DNA from: Roseiflexus castenholzii DSM 13941
GTDB lineage: Bacteria > Chloroflexota > Chloroflexia > Chloroflexales > Roseiflexaceae
DNA: 64,000 nucleotides
Direction of reading: 5' to 3'
NCBI RefSeq assembly: GCF_000017805.1
Contig: NC_009767.1
Coordinates: 4,567,001-4,631,000, forward strand
Numbering within the stretch: the stretch's first letter is position 1; every line of letters starts with the position of its first letter. A model generated the notes under the pieces. The model ran no database searches. It worked only from the letters and a program-made list of their open reading frames with translations, and was not told where the DNA came from. Both the position numbers and the translations under genes were made by a program. Below, one piece after another: positions 24,595 to 34,514 of this stretch.

Positions 24595-25014
24595 ATGAAC
24601 AATAGTTCCGGGCAACAACCGGACAGTACGCGAAGCGACTTGCCGGTGCAGGCAGGACCTGGAGCGGCGCGTCTGGTTATCCGTCGTGATGGCGTGATCG
24701 AACGTCGGATGGTGCTGGGTGAGGTAGTGATCACGGTCGGGCGCGCGCTCAGCAACGATCTGGTGTTAAGCTACGAGGGGGTCTCGCGCCGCCACGCCGA
24801 GTTCCATCCCTGCCCGGAAGGGGTGATGGTGGTCGATGTCGGCAGCGCCAACGGCACATTCGTCGATGGTCGCCGCCTTGCGCCGCATGTGCCGCACCTC
24901 CTGCGCGACAGCATGTTTTGCTCTATCGGTCCCTATACGATCACCTATCACGCCCCAGGATCGCTGTCGCGCATTGGCGCCCTGCCGACAGTTCCGCTGC
25001 CTGAGGCATCGTAA
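24595..25014 (+). CDS. FHA domain protein
   Basis: A 139-residue protein made mostly of one forkhead-associated domain, which binds phosphothreonine peptides. The usual residues are seen: VGRALSNDLVLSYEGVSRRH followed by AEF (the GR, SRRH pattern) and VVDVGSANGTFVDGRRL (the NGT loop), between about 45 and 100. The first 25 residues are flexible. AGGAG stands 7 bases before the ATG at 24595. The gene ends directly against the convergent der gene, with no gap. No kinase gene is nearby, so its partner is unknown. Confidence 0.9.
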   Translation: MNNSSGQQPDSTRSDLPVQAGPGAARLVIRRDGVIERRMVLGEVVITVGRALSNDLVLSYEGVSRRHAEFHPCPEGVMVVDVGSANGTFVDGRRLAPHVPHLLRDSMFCSIGPYTITYHAPGSLSRIGALPTVPLPEAS

Positions 25015-26508
25015 CTACTCGTTCGTCCAGTAAACTTCGGCTTCATCATCGAAATCGTCCTGATCCCAGATTTCGACGCGCTCGTCGGGCGACGCAGCGC
25101 GATGGACGCGGATTGCAGGGACGGCGCGTGTGCGGGACGCCGATAGGTTGCCGCGTTCCTCGCGCTTCGCGCGTGTACGGAACACGATCTTGATCGGCGT
25201 ACCGGTGAAATCGTATTGCTCGCGGATGCGATTTTCCAGATAGCGCGCATACCCCCAGTGCACCTGCTCCGCCTGATTGGCGAAAAACAAAAAGACCGGC
25301 GGCGCAACCTGTGGCTGGGTTGCATAGTAGAGCCGAAGATGCGCACCTTTGTGGACTGCTGTTGGCGGATGTTCATACACGGCGCGCCGAAGCAGCGTGT
25401 TGAGTTCGGACGTTGGAATGCGGCGCTGCCGGTTTCGCGCAATATCCAGCGCCAGCGGCAACACCTTATCGACGCGCTGACCGGTCTTCGCCGAAATAAA
25501 GAGCAGCGGCGCGTATGACATGAACTTGAATGCCTCGCGGACGTGGCGGCTGAACTGGTCGAAGGTATAGGCGTCCTTCACAACCAGGTCCCATTTATTG
25601 ACCAGAATAGCCACGCCTTTCAGCGACTCGAGGATCATGCCGGCAATATGCGTATCCTGCGCTGTGACGCCTTCGGTCGCATCGATGAGCAGCAGCGCAA
25701 CATCAGCGCGTTCGATGGCGCGTAGCGCGCGCATCACGCTATATCGCTCCAGACCACGATCAATCTTGCCGCGCCGTCGGATGCCGGCGGTATCGATCAG
25801 CAATGCCCGGACGCCACCGATCTCGATTGGCGTGTCGATGCTGTCGCGCGTGGTGCCGGGAATATCGCTCACGACGCTGCGTTCCTGTCCGATCAGGCGG
25901 TTGAGCAGCGACGATTTCCCGACATTCGGGCGTCCCACAATCGCAATCTTGACCGCCGTCTCATCCTCTTCCATTTCAACCACAGGCAACGCCTCGGTCA
26001 CCCGGTCAAGCACATCACCGACGCCAATGCCGTGGTAGGCGCTCATCGGAATGGGTTCGCCCAGGTTCAATGCATAGAACTCAACCGCATTCATTGCCCG
26101 TTCGTGGTTGTCGGCTTTATTGGCGGCAAGCACAACCGGCTTGTCGGTGCGGCGCAGCACCTCGGCGACAGCGGCATCGGCTGCGGTCAATCCTTCACGA
26201 CTGTCAACTATGAAGATAATCGCATCAGATTCGGCGATTGCCAGTTCCGCCTGTTCGCGCACCCGGCGCGCAATCTCCAGTTGCGGGGTGCCCGGCGTCA
26301 GATCGTCTTCGTCGAGAAGCAGACCGGCGGTATCGACGACGGTAAACACGCGACCATTCCACTCCGTATCACCATAGAGCCGGTCGCGCGTGGTGCCGGG
26401 AATATCCTCCACAATGGCGCGGCGTTCGCCGATCAATCGGTTGAACAGGGTCGATTTGCCGACGTTCGGGCGTCCGACGAGCGCAACAATCGGTTTCATG
26501 TCCTTCAC
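25015..26508 (-). CDS. der: Ribosome assembly GTPase Der (EngA)
   Basis: A 497-residue protein with two successive GTPase domains and a C-terminal KH-like domain, needed for 50S ribosome maturation. The first P-loop is GRPNVGKSTLFNRL and the second GRPNVGKSSLLNRL, with DIPGTTRD switch motifs after both, NKAD and NKWD base-recognition motifs, and DTAG in each half. The C terminus carries an extra acidic tail ending VEIWDQDDFDDEAEVYWTNE. Its ATG overlaps the stop of the upstream HD-GYP gene by 4 bases (ATGA), so the two are translationally coupled. Confidence 0.97.
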   Translation of the reverse strand: MKDMKPIVALVGRPNVGKSTLFNRLIGERRAIVEDIPGTTRDRLYGDTEWNGRVFTVVDTAGLLLDEDDLTPGTPQLEIARRVREQAELAIAESDAIIFIVDSREGLTAADAAVAEVLRRTDKPVVLAANKADNHERAMNAVEFYALNLGEPIPMSAYHGIGVGDVLDRVTEALPVVEMEEDETAVKIAIVGRPNVGKSSLLNRLIGQERSVVSDIPGTTRDSIDTPIEIGGVRALLIDTAGIRRRGKIDRGLERYSVMRALRAIERADVALLLIDATEGVTAQDTHIAGMILESLKGVAILVNKWDLVVKDAYTFDQFSRHVREAFKFMSYAPLLFISAKTGQRVDKVLPLALDIARNRQRRIPTSELNTLLRRAVYEHPPTAVHKGAHLRLYYATQPQVAPPVFLFFANQAEQVHWGYARYLENRIREQYDFTGTPIKIVFRTRAKREERGNLSASRTRAVPAIRVHRAASPDERVEIWDQDDFDDEAEVYWTNE

Positions 26509-28193
26509 CCCCTTTCCATAGCACGCTCGACCTGCGTTTTGACCAGCGGATGCCCCTTTGCGCGCGCGCGCGCAAGCGCCTCGACGCAGGCGGCATCGAA
26601 CTCGACCCCCTTGCGTTCTGTAAGATACGCAATCGCGCGCTCTGCACTCCAGGGTTCCTTGTACGGTCGAGTGCTGGTCAGCGCATCGAACACATCGGCG
26701 ACGGCAACAATCCGCGCAATCCAGGAAATCCGGTCGCCGGAGATGCCGTGTGGATAGCCGTTACCGTCGAGCCGTTCGTGGTGCTGCAAGAGCGCCGGCA
26801 ATTCGACGCGCAGCAGACGCTTGAGTTCCTCCTGGCTCATGATCTCATAGCCCTTTGTCGTGTGGCTGCGCATCTCGACCAATTCTTCGTCGGTCAGGCG
26901 CCCCGGCTTGTCGAGGATCGCGTCCGGCACGCCAATCTTCCCGATGTCGTGGAGCAGGCTGCCAAGGCGCACATGGAAGATTTGCTCATCGGACAACCCC
27001 AATTCTTCCGCGATAGCAACCGAAAAATCGGAGACACGGCGCGAGTGGCGCTGATTGTTGCGGTCACGCGCATCCACAGCTTCGACGAGCGCCTTGATCA
27101 TGCCGAGCAGCAGGTTTTGCGTATCGGCATACAGACGCGAGAGTTGCAACACCGTCGCCGCAAGGTTGGCAAACGCCTCGAACAAGGCGACGTCATCATC
27201 GGTGAACGGACCGCCGATTTTGTTGAGCGCCTGGGCGCCGCCGATGATGCGCGCTTCGACACGACCACGCTCCGCGCCGAGTTCGATGCTCGGCGCGTGG
27301 AGCGGCACACAGAGGATCGAGCGCGTCTCAAAGCCGCTCTGCTGATCGACCCCCTGGTAATGACGCGCGTCGTTGCGCACATCGTCCAACCGGATGATTG
27401 CGCCGGTCGCAACGACATGCCCGATGATCCCCTGCCCAAACGGCACCGTGACGCCGGTGACTTTTTCGCCGCGCGATCCGGTGGCGACATGAGAGCGCAG
27501 CACCGGGTTCGGCTCGTCTTCATCGTCGATTTCCCATACCGACGTCGCCTCGCAGTTGAGCAGGTCACGGGCATAGTCCATGATCAGGGTCAATAACTGT
27601 TGACGATCCAGCGTCGTTGTCAAGCGCGCGGCAATATCCGCCAGCGCGCGCTGCCGCCGTTCACGGCGATGGGTCTCATCGAGCAGGCGCGTCTTGTCGA
27701 TGACATTCACCATCACATTGCCCAGGATGCGGAGCAGTATCAGTTCTTCATCGGCATCGATTGCGTCAGCGGGCAGATTGAAGACCTGCACCACACCAAC
27801 CGGTCGATCATCGATGATCAACGGCAGGCAGTACATGGTGCGCAACTGGAGTGATGCCAGTTCGCCGATGCTCCGGTCCCAACGCGGGTCTTCGGCAACA
27901 TTGTGGACGAAGATCGGCTCACGCGCACGCAGCGCAGCGCCCGCTACCCCACGGCTCGCCGGAATGCGCATGCCAAGCAATCGCTGGCTCGCCGCGTCAC
28001 CCTTGACAACGTGAAAGACGAGCGCATCATGTTCCGGGTCGTACAGATAGAGCGTTCCGGCTTCGGCATGCGCTTCTTCAACAAACAGATCGAGGGTGCG
28101 GTCGAGCAGCGCAGTCAGGTGAGTTTGTGAAGCCGTTTGGGTGGCGCGCTGAATCACATTCAAGACGCGGTGTATCGTCAGGTCGTGATCCAC
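26505..28193 (-). CDS. GAF-GAF-HD-GYP protein (putative cyclic-di-GMP phosphodiesterase)
   Basis: A 562-residue signalling protein. Two GAF sensor domains (about 15-165 and 185-355) are followed by an HD-GYP domain (about 365-560) with RHSRRVSDF, the metal-binding LLHDIGKIGVPDAILDKPG, then HHERLDGNGYPHG, which holds the GYP motif. The HD-GYP family hydrolyses cyclic di-GMP, so cyclic di-GMP turnover is the likely activity. It starts with GTG at 28193, with GGGAGG 7 bases upstream. It overlaps der by 4 bases. No signal peptide or membrane segment is seen, so it senses cytoplasmic signals. Confidence 0.93.
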   Translation of the reverse strand: MDHDLTIHRVLNVIQRATQTASQTHLTALLDRTLDLFVEEAHAEAGTLYLYDPEHDALVFHVVKGDAASQRLLGMRIPASRGVAGAALRAREPIFVHNVAEDPRWDRSIGELASLQLRTMYCLPLIIDDRPVGVVQVFNLPADAIDADEELILLRILGNVMVNVIDKTRLLDETHRRERRQRALADIAARLTTTLDRQQLLTLIMDYARDLLNCEATSVWEIDDEDEPNPVLRSHVATGSRGEKVTGVTVPFGQGIIGHVVATGAIIRLDDVRNDARHYQGVDQQSGFETRSILCVPLHAPSIELGAERGRVEARIIGGAQALNKIGGPFTDDDVALFEAFANLAATVLQLSRLYADTQNLLLGMIKALVEAVDARDRNNQRHSRRVSDFSVAIAEELGLSDEQIFHVRLGSLLHDIGKIGVPDAILDKPGRLTDEELVEMRSHTTKGYEIMSQEELKRLLRVELPALLQHHERLDGNGYPHGISGDRISWIARIVAVADVFDALTSTRPYKEPWSAERAIAYLTERKGVEFDAACVEALARARAKGHPLVKTQVERAMERG

Positions 28194-28226
28194 GATGTCA
28201 CCTCCCTTACACCGATACGGGCGCCT

Positions 28227-29732
28227 TCATCGCGCGACCCTTAATGCCCGCACGTACCGTACAATTTCATCCGGCTCGCTGGCGACGGCGACGGCAGCGC
28301 CACTCTCGGCGCTGATGCGTTCGACGGTGTATTCGTCAATGGTGCGCACACCGGCGTGATCGAACATCACTCGCGGCAACAGCGCTCGTCGCGCGCCTGC
28401 CTCACGGATGGCAGGCGCAACATCCTGTCCCATGAGCAATCCCGAAACGGTCACCGTTTCGCCGAAGAACCGGTTCACCACCGGCAGTAAGCGAACCTCC
28501 AGGTTGCCAATTCGGTTCAGGCGATCAACAACCCGTTGCAGGATCGGCGCGATCAACGTCCCGCACACGATCGTCAGTTCGGTACGTTGGGGCAGACGCG
28601 CGGGCAGCCGACGCTGCGCTTTCGCCCATCCATCGAGAAAATCGCGCGTCATGCCAACACCATTGGAATACTGCGGCATACCGTCATAATCGGCGGCCGG
28701 CGGCAGATCGCGCCCGCACAGCAGGTAGAATTCGTCGGAAGCATACACAATGCCAACGCCGTGGCAACGGCGAAACTCCTGCTGATACGCCTCGACCAGA
28801 TCGATGATCCGCGACGCTTCATCAGGACGATAACAGCGCATCGGCACATCGGCAGCAACGATCTGGCGCGCACAGTACCCAAGGTTCGCCACCTGCGCCT
28901 CATTCAAACGCACGGCGTCGTCCCAACGCGGCTGTCGTTCCCACGTGGCATCGACCCATTCGGGCGTTTCGTGAATCGCAATTGCGGCTTTGATCGTCTG
29001 CGGACGTTTTCCGTCGAAGCGATACTTCGTCAACCCCACCGGCACAACCGCAATGGTCTGCACAATCGGATAGAGGTCTGCCAGATCGCGGATGCTCTGG
29101 TGCAGGGCCGCGCCATCGTTGATCTCCGGCAGCGCCACGATCTGCGTGTGAACCGTGATGCCGATGCGACCAAGACGCCGGATCTGCTCCAACACATCCG
29201 GCACATCCGGCTTCCCCAGCAGCACGGCGCGCAATGCGCGATCGGTCGCATGCACCGAAAGATACTGCGGGCTAAGGCGCTGCTGCTCGATGCGACGCCA
29301 GTCGTCTTCGGTCAGGTTGGTGAACGTGACGAAATTACCGTACAGAAAACCCAAACGGTAATCGTCGTCCTTCAGATAGAGCGAACGCCGCAACCCCTTC
29401 GGCATCTGGGTCAGAAAGCAGAAGGGACATTTATTGTTGCAGGTGCGCAGGCGGTCGAAGAGCGGTTCGACGAATTCGATGCCAAGGTCCTCATCAGCAT
29501 CCTTTTCGATCTCGCAGATGAACTCCTCATCGCCGCGACGCACCAGCAATTCAACCGAGTCCTCGGCAATTGCAAAGCGATAGTCGATCACATCGCGCAG
29601 GCGCAGGTCATCCACTGCCAGTATCACATCACCTGGTTGGAGACCGATTTCGGCAGCAATGCTTCCGGGAACGACCGACGCAATTTCGCCCCCCTCGCCG
29701 GTAATCCGTTTCAGGTCGGGTTGATATTCCAT
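28227..29732 (-). CDS. DUF512 radical SAM protein with N-terminal PDZ-like domain
   Basis: A protein of about 501 residues. The N-terminal domain (about 8-75) is PDZ-like: GEIASVVPGSIAAEIGLQPG. A radical SAM module follows with the cluster motif CNNKCPFCFL (Cys-x3-Cys-x2-Cys), and a C-terminal DUF512 domain with the tail RALLPRVMFDHAGVRTIDEY. The full reading frame extends further upstream, but the region above 29774 is repeat-like. The start at 29732 matches the family; an ATG at 29774, with a TATACT -10 at 29791-29796, is an alternative that would give a 14-residue longer protein. A role in translation-related or redox chemistry is not established. Confidence 0.88.
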   Translation of the reverse strand: MEYQPDLKRITGEGGEIASVVPGSIAAEIGLQPGDVILAVDDLRLRDVIDYRFAIAEDSVELLVRRGDEEFICEIEKDADEDLGIEFVEPLFDRLRTCNNKCPFCFLTQMPKGLRRSLYLKDDDYRLGFLYGNFVTFTNLTEDDWRRIEQQRLSPQYLSVHATDRALRAVLLGKPDVPDVLEQIRRLGRIGITVHTQIVALPEINDGAALHQSIRDLADLYPIVQTIAVVPVGLTKYRFDGKRPQTIKAAIAIHETPEWVDATWERQPRWDDAVRLNEAQVANLGYCARQIVAADVPMRCYRPDEASRIIDLVEAYQQEFRRCHGVGIVYASDEFYLLCGRDLPPAADYDGMPQYSNGVGMTRDFLDGWAKAQRRLPARLPQRTELTIVCGTLIAPILQRVVDRLNRIGNLEVRLLPVVNRFFGETVTVSGLLMGQDVAPAIREAGARRALLPRVMFDHAGVRTIDEYTVERISAESGAAVAVASEPDEIVRYVRALRVAR

Positions 29733-29774
29733 CGATATGCACGCAGGACCAACAAAAATGGTGGTGCGGTTCAT

Positions 29775-30147
29775 GCCGCACCCATTAAACAGTATACCAC
29801 ATGCGCACGCACCGTACCGTTGCTGCCCGCTGATGATACAATTGTCGTCTTTGAGTCGCGTCGCGGGATCCGCTTTCCATAGCCCGCGACGTATGAGGAT
29901 TGAGCAATGAATCCGGTAAACCTGCGCTGCCGTGCCACGCATCCTCTGCGCTGCGGGCGAAAGCTTTCGCTCAGCATGTGGAAGCCCCGCAGGGGCTTGC
30001 ACGATCTCAGCCAGGGCTTCAGCCCGCAGCGCCAGCAGACCGGTTGCATCGCTTCGTGTTTGTGAGACGCCAGGCGCACGAGCAAGCAGGCAGATAGCGG
30101 TGTATGTATTCAACGTCCATCAGCCGCCGGGCGGCAGGACGGATAGA
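29775..30147. other. Intergenic, 373 bp with hairpins; no gene seen
   Basis: No supported coding sequence here. It holds a 14-bp perfect palindrome GCGAAAGCTTTCGC (29957-29970), then a hairpin AAGCCCC-GCA-GGGGCTT (29982-29998), then a GGGCTTCAGCCC-type inverted tract near 30016. The minus-strand -10 TATACT at 29791-29796 lies at the left end and faces the DUF512 gene. Without a T-run, the hairpins are not obviously terminators. Confidence 0.6.
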
Positions 30148-31854
30148 TTACGACATCTTTCGCACCCGTGGGTACGCCGGCGTCCACATGGTCGCCGCAA
30201 TGCGTGCCGCCTGTTCATCGGCGCTGAGCGGCGCCGCCAACCCGGAACGCACTGCCTCAGCCGCCACAGCCTGCGCAACAGCGCGTGAAACATCACGCAC
30301 GCTGGTAAGCGACGGATAGAGCGATGCCGTTGGGTCCTGCCGTGCTGGCGAGAAGGCGCTCAATGCGCGCGCCGCCGCCACGAACATGGCATCGCTGACG
30401 CGCCGGGCGTTCACTGCCAGAACCCCCAACCCGACGCCAGGGAAGATGAAGACATTATTGCACTGCCCGATGACATAGGTTCTCCCGCCATACACCACCG
30501 GCTCGAACGGACTGCCGGTGGCGACCAGCGCCCGCCCTTCCGTCCAGGCGATCAGATCGGCAGGAACCGCTTCACTCTTTGAGGTGGGATTGGAAAGCGG
30601 GAAGATCACCGGGCGCTCGACATGCCGCGCCATTTCGCGTACCGTGCGCTCGTCGAACACGCCCGGCTGCGCTGAGGCGCCGATGAGACAGGTTGGACGC
30701 ACATGAGCGACAACCTCATACAAGGTGAACGGTCCATCCCCTTCGCGCGCCCATCCTTCCAGGGCTTCATACGGTTGAGCATAGACCATTTTCGCCTCTT
30801 CGAGACCGGTGCGCCGGGTATGCACCAGGTCGCGGCTGTCGATCAGCCAGATCGTCCGGCGCGCCTGTTCCAGCGGTATGCCAGCCTCGACCATGACGGC
30901 GACGATCTGATCGGCAATGCCGGTCGCTGCCGACCCTGCGCCCAACATCACGATCCGCTGTTCCGCCAGCGGCACGCCGGAAATCTCGACCGCTGCCAGC
31001 CATCCCGCCAGCGTCACCGCGCCGGTGCCCTGAATGTCATCGTTGAAACTGAGAATCCGGTCACGGTAACGGTCAAGAAGGCGGCGCGCGTTGTCCTTGG
31101 CAAAATCCTCCCATTGCAGCAACACATTCGGAAACACCTTCTCAACCGCCGTCACGAACTGTTCGATGAACTCGTCGTACTCCTCGCCGCGCACCCGTTC
31201 GTGACGCCACCCCAGGTAGAGCGGGTCATTGAGCAGCGCCGGGTTATTCGTGCCGACATCGAGCACAATCGGTAGCGTTGTCGCCGGATGAATGCCGGCG
31301 CAAAGGGTGTAGAGCGTCAGTTTGCCAATGGGAATGCCTATGCCGCCGATGCCCTGATCGCCAAGCCCCAGAATGCGTTCCCCATCGGTGACGACAATGG
31401 CGCGCGTGTGCTCTGCCAGGGGCCAGCCGCGCAGCATCGTCTCGATCTGATCGCGGTGCGGATAGTCGATGAACAACCCGCGTGGTCGGTGGAACAGGTG
31501 ACTGTAGCGTTGACAGGCGACGCCAACCTCCGGCGTGTAGACGATCGGCATCATCTCGGTGATATGCTCAAGCAGCAATCGGTAGAAGAGCGTCTCATTT
31601 CGATCCTGCAAATCGGTCAGATACAGGTAGCGGTCCAGGTCGTCTTTCCGCTGCTGATAATTGCGGTACACACGCGCCAGTTGTTCCTCGATGGTCGAAA
31701 CGTGGTATGGCAACAACCCCAGCAATCCCAATTCTTCGCGCTCTTCGGCGCTCCAGGCGCTGCCTTTATTGATGACCGGCGTGTTGAGCGCCTCATGGCG
31801 GATGCGGTCGGTCTCCAGCGTTGCGCCTCCATCAGCAAACCGAATGCGGATCAT
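30148..31854 (-). CDS. NAD-dependent malic enzyme
   Basis: A 568-residue malic enzyme of the large (about 60 kDa) NAD-linked class, converting malate to pyruvate and CO2. Motifs include IVYTPEVGVACQRYSHLF, the substrate and metal part DDIQGTGAVTLAGWLAAVEI, and the Rossmann loop VMLGAGSAATGIADQIV. The C-terminal part has PVIFPLSNPTSKSEA, typical of the family. CAGGAGG lies 6 bases before the ATG at 31854; the longer frame to 31965 adds a leader without homology. The gene stands alone after a 131-bp gap from uvrB. Malic enzyme could supply pyruvate and reducing power in a phototroph. Confidence 0.95.
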   Translation of the reverse strand: MIRIRFADGGATLETDRIRHEALNTPVINKGSAWSAEEREELGLLGLLPYHVSTIEEQLARVYRNYQQRKDDLDRYLYLTDLQDRNETLFYRLLLEHITEMMPIVYTPEVGVACQRYSHLFHRPRGLFIDYPHRDQIETMLRGWPLAEHTRAIVVTDGERILGLGDQGIGGIGIPIGKLTLYTLCAGIHPATTLPIVLDVGTNNPALLNDPLYLGWRHERVRGEEYDEFIEQFVTAVEKVFPNVLLQWEDFAKDNARRLLDRYRDRILSFNDDIQGTGAVTLAGWLAAVEISGVPLAEQRIVMLGAGSAATGIADQIVAVMVEAGIPLEQARRTIWLIDSRDLVHTRRTGLEEAKMVYAQPYEALEGWAREGDGPFTLYEVVAHVRPTCLIGASAQPGVFDERTVREMARHVERPVIFPLSNPTSKSEAVPADLIAWTEGRALVATGSPFEPVVYGGRTYVIGQCNNVFIFPGVGLGVLAVNARRVSDAMFVAAARALSAFSPARQDPTASLYPSLTSVRDVSRAVAQAVAAEAVRSGLAAPLSADEQAARIAATMWTPAYPRVRKMS

Positions 31855-31985
31855 GACAGCCTCCTGAAAACAGAACGACGGCGCGCGTTGCGCCGTCGCT
31901 TCGCACTGACGTTGCTGAGAGCAATCATACGCCAGGAGTCTGTGTGCGACAGTAAAGGAATGCAAGCGCCAGCGTAGCGTTTCCT

Positions 31986-33998
31986 CTACGAGTGCGCCGG
32001 CGCCTGCTCCTCATCAAGCGCCAGGGTGCGCCGCAGTTCGATGATCTGATCACGCAGGGCAGCAGCCTTCTCGAACGCCAACTCCTTCGCCGCCTGCTTC
32101 ATCTGCTTCTCCAGTTCCTTGATCAGTTTGACGATCTCGTCCTTCGGAATGGGCAATTCTTCCCCTGGTACGGCAGCCTGGTAGACACCACGCTCCTCGG
32201 CGACTTTACGCACCCGGTCGGTCAGGTCGCGCACGGCTTTCGAGATGCCGACCGGCGTGATGTTGTGCTCGCGGTTGTACGCTTCCTGGATGGCACGACG
32301 ACGGTTGGTTTCGTCGATGGCGAACTTCATCGATGGCGTGATCGTATCGGCGTACATAATCACCGCGCCCTCGATGTGCCGCGCGGCGCGCCCGATAATC
32401 TGAATGAGCGACGATCCGCTGCGCAGGTATCCTTCCTTGTCGGCGTCGAGAATAGCGACCAGCGATACTTCCGGCAGGTCGAGACCTTCGCGCAGCAGGT
32501 TGATGCCAACAACCACATCGTACACGCCAAGCCGCAGGTCGCGCAGAATTTCGACCCGTTCGAGCGTCTCGATGTCGGAGTGCAGATAACTGGTGCGGAT
32601 GCCCATTTCCTTCAGGTAATCCGCCAGGTCCTCCGCCATGCGCTTGGTCAGCGTCGTGACCAGTGCGCGCTGCCCTTTCTGCACCCGCCGCTTGATCTCG
32701 CCGACCAGATCGTCAATCTGTCCGCGCGTCGGGCGCACCTCGACCGTCGGATCGAGCAGACCGGTCGGGCGAATGATCTGCTCGACGATCTGCTGCGAAT
32801 GTTCATATTCATAGGGTCCCGGCGTCGCCGAGACATAGATCACCTGATGGATATGGCGCTCGAACTCATCGAATCGCAGCGGTCGGTTGTCGAGCGCGGA
32901 GGGGAGGCGGAAGCCGTAGTCGACGAGCGTCTCCTTGCGCGATCGGTCGCCGGCGTACATGCCGCGAATCTGCGGCAGCGTTATGTGCGACTCATCGATG
33001 AAGAGAATGAAATCATCGGGAAAATAGTCCAGCAGCGTCCACGGCGTCTGCCCGGGCGCGCGACGGTCGAGGTGCCGCGAGTAGTTCTCGATACCGGAAC
33101 AGTAGCCGACCTCGGAGAGCATTTCGAGGTCGTAGTTGGTGCGCTGCTTGAGGCGCGCTGCTTCGAGCAGTTTCCCCTGCTGCTCGAGTTCGGCAAGACG
33201 CACTGCCAGTTCCGCCTGAATGTCGGTGATCGCCAGTTTGAGCGTTTCGGCGGTTGTAATGAAGTGCTTCGCCGGATAGATATTCACCGCCGTGCGCTCG
33301 ATCAGCACCTCGCCGGTCAGTGGGTCGAACTCGGTAATACGCTCGACATCATCGCCCCAGAACTCGACGCGAAGCGCAATCTCCTGATTGGCGGGGAAGA
33401 TGTCGAGGGTATCGCCACGCACACGGAACGTGCCGCGATGAAAGTCCATATCGTTGCGCTCGAATTGCAGGTCGAGCAACTGACGCAGCAGTTTATCGCG
33501 GTTGCGCACCTCGCCGACGCGGATAGGAATGACGACCTGACCATACTCATGGGGCGAACCGAGACCGTAGATCGCCGACACCGACGCGACAATCAGGACA
33601 TCGCGCCGGGTGAAGAGAGCCTGCGTCGCCGCGTGGCGCAGGCGGTCGATCTCTTCGTTGATCTCGGCTTCCTTCTCAATGTACAGGTCTTTGCTCGGCA
33701 CATACGCTTCGGGGGTGTACATGTCGTAGTACGAAATGAACATTTCCACCGCCGCGTCGGGCAGCAGTTCGCGAAACTCGGCGTACAACTGACTGACCAG
33801 TGTTTTGTTGTGCGCCATGACCAGCGCCGGACGCTCCAACTGACTGAAGACATGCGCCATGGTGAGCGTCTTGCCGGTGCCGGTCGCGCCGAGCAATGTC
33901 TGATGTTTATATCCTGCGCGAATCCCCTCGACCAGTTGCGCGATCGCCTTCGGCTGATCGCCGGCCGGTTGAAAGGGCGCTTCGATGCGGAATGACAT
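31986..33998 (-). CDS. uvrB: Excinuclease ABC subunit B (UvrB)
   Basis: A 670-residue UvrB, the DNA-damage-verifying helicase of nucleotide excision repair. It opens MSFRIEAPFQPAGDQPKAIA and has the Walker A GATGTGKTLTMAHV, the beta-hairpin block with YYDMYTPEAYVPSKDLYIEK, and a C-terminal UVR domain, KQMKQAAKELAFEKAAALRD. The ATG at 33998 is the family start with GGAGGG 9 bases upstream; the longer frame to 34196 is not used. A consensus -10 TATAAT on the minus strand lies at 34038-34043, giving a leader of about 35 bases. It is divergent from mutS, so two repair genes share the 516-bp gap. Confidence 0.97.
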   Translation of the reverse strand: MSFRIEAPFQPAGDQPKAIAQLVEGIRAGYKHQTLLGATGTGKTLTMAHVFSQLERPALVMAHNKTLVSQLYAEFRELLPDAAVEMFISYYDMYTPEAYVPSKDLYIEKEAEINEEIDRLRHAATQALFTRRDVLIVASVSAIYGLGSPHEYGQVVIPIRVGEVRNRDKLLRQLLDLQFERNDMDFHRGTFRVRGDTLDIFPANQEIALRVEFWGDDVERITEFDPLTGEVLIERTAVNIYPAKHFITTAETLKLAITDIQAELAVRLAELEQQGKLLEAARLKQRTNYDLEMLSEVGYCSGIENYSRHLDRRAPGQTPWTLLDYFPDDFILFIDESHITLPQIRGMYAGDRSRKETLVDYGFRLPSALDNRPLRFDEFERHIHQVIYVSATPGPYEYEHSQQIVEQIIRPTGLLDPTVEVRPTRGQIDDLVGEIKRRVQKGQRALVTTLTKRMAEDLADYLKEMGIRTSYLHSDIETLERVEILRDLRLGVYDVVVGINLLREGLDLPEVSLVAILDADKEGYLRSGSSLIQIIGRAARHIEGAVIMYADTITPSMKFAIDETNRRRAIQEAYNREHNITPVGISKAVRDLTDRVRKVAEERGVYQAAVPGEELPIPKDEIVKLIKELEKQMKQAAKELAFEKAAALRDQIIELRRTLALDEEQAPAHS

Positions 33999-34258
33999 GC
34001 CTCTCAACCCTCCTCTGTACACCACTGCGACTCGTATATTATAGCCTATGACTCCTCCGTAAGCCGCTGCCCGCGCCCTCGGCGTCGGGCAGCAGAGACC
34101 ACACCACACCACCCCCCCGCATGCGGAGGGCAGGGCGGCGGTAGGGGCGCCCCTTGTGGGCGCCCTCCCCACCCCAGTAGCGGGAGCGGGAGGCACGGGG
34201 GGTTAGGGAAGCAGCGCCGCCCCCGCTCCCCTGGTGTGACAGGGAGGCAAGGGGAGTG

Positions 34259-34368
34259 ATACCAATTACGATTGACGATGCCGCATTCTTGTCATTCCGA
34301 GCGGGTTCGCGCAAGACCCCTCGCTCTGCTCGGGGTGACAATGCCGGATGGTCACAGGTAATTGGTAT
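34259..34368 (+). repeat. Dispersed palindromic element, copy 2
   Basis: A 110-bp unit from ATACCAATTACGATTGACG to GTCACAGGTAATTGGTAT. The ends are inverted (ATACCAATTAC and GTAATTGGTAT), and an inner inverted tract runs TGTCATTCCGAGC against GCTCGGGGTGACA, so the whole could fold as a long hairpin. It is the simplest of three copies (others at 18818 and 38331). Its size and palindromic ends suggest a miniature mobile element, but the mover is not in this window. Confidence 0.85.
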
Positions 34369-34445
34369 GAGGGGGCGCGCATGGGCTGAAGCCCGCGCTA
34401 CCGAGGTGGCGGAAGCGGGGGGCATGGGGATGAGGGGGCATATAC

Positions 34446-34473
34446 TGGACAGATCGCCAACCGGTGCTATAAT
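34446..34473 (+). promoter_or_regulatory. mutS promoter (-35 TGGACA, -10 TATAAT)
   Basis: TGGACA at 34446-34451 and a perfect TATAAT at 34468-34473, spaced by 16 bases, face mutS, whose start is 41 bases after the -10. Confidence 0.75.
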
Positions 34474-34514
34474 AGAACATCGGTACGAGAAACGACGTGC
34501 ATATGGAGCCGTGT

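Larger units (their letters stand above)
33999..34514. other. Divergent uvrB-mutS control region with inserted repeat
   Basis: This 516-bp gap has no coding sequence. The uvrB -10 (34038-34043, minus) is at its left end. A GC-rich part follows with an inverted GGGCGCCC tract near 34144-34166. The repeat element copy 2 lies at 34259-34368. At its right end a promoter for mutS is seen: TGGACA (34446-34451), 16-base spacer, TATAAT (34468-34473), giving a leader of about 35 bases. Confidence 0.8.

Noticed and set aside
31992..33995. A 667-codon open frame on the plus strand, opposite uvrB
   Set aside because: It is a mirror of GC-rich codons in uvrB, which is clearly the real gene.
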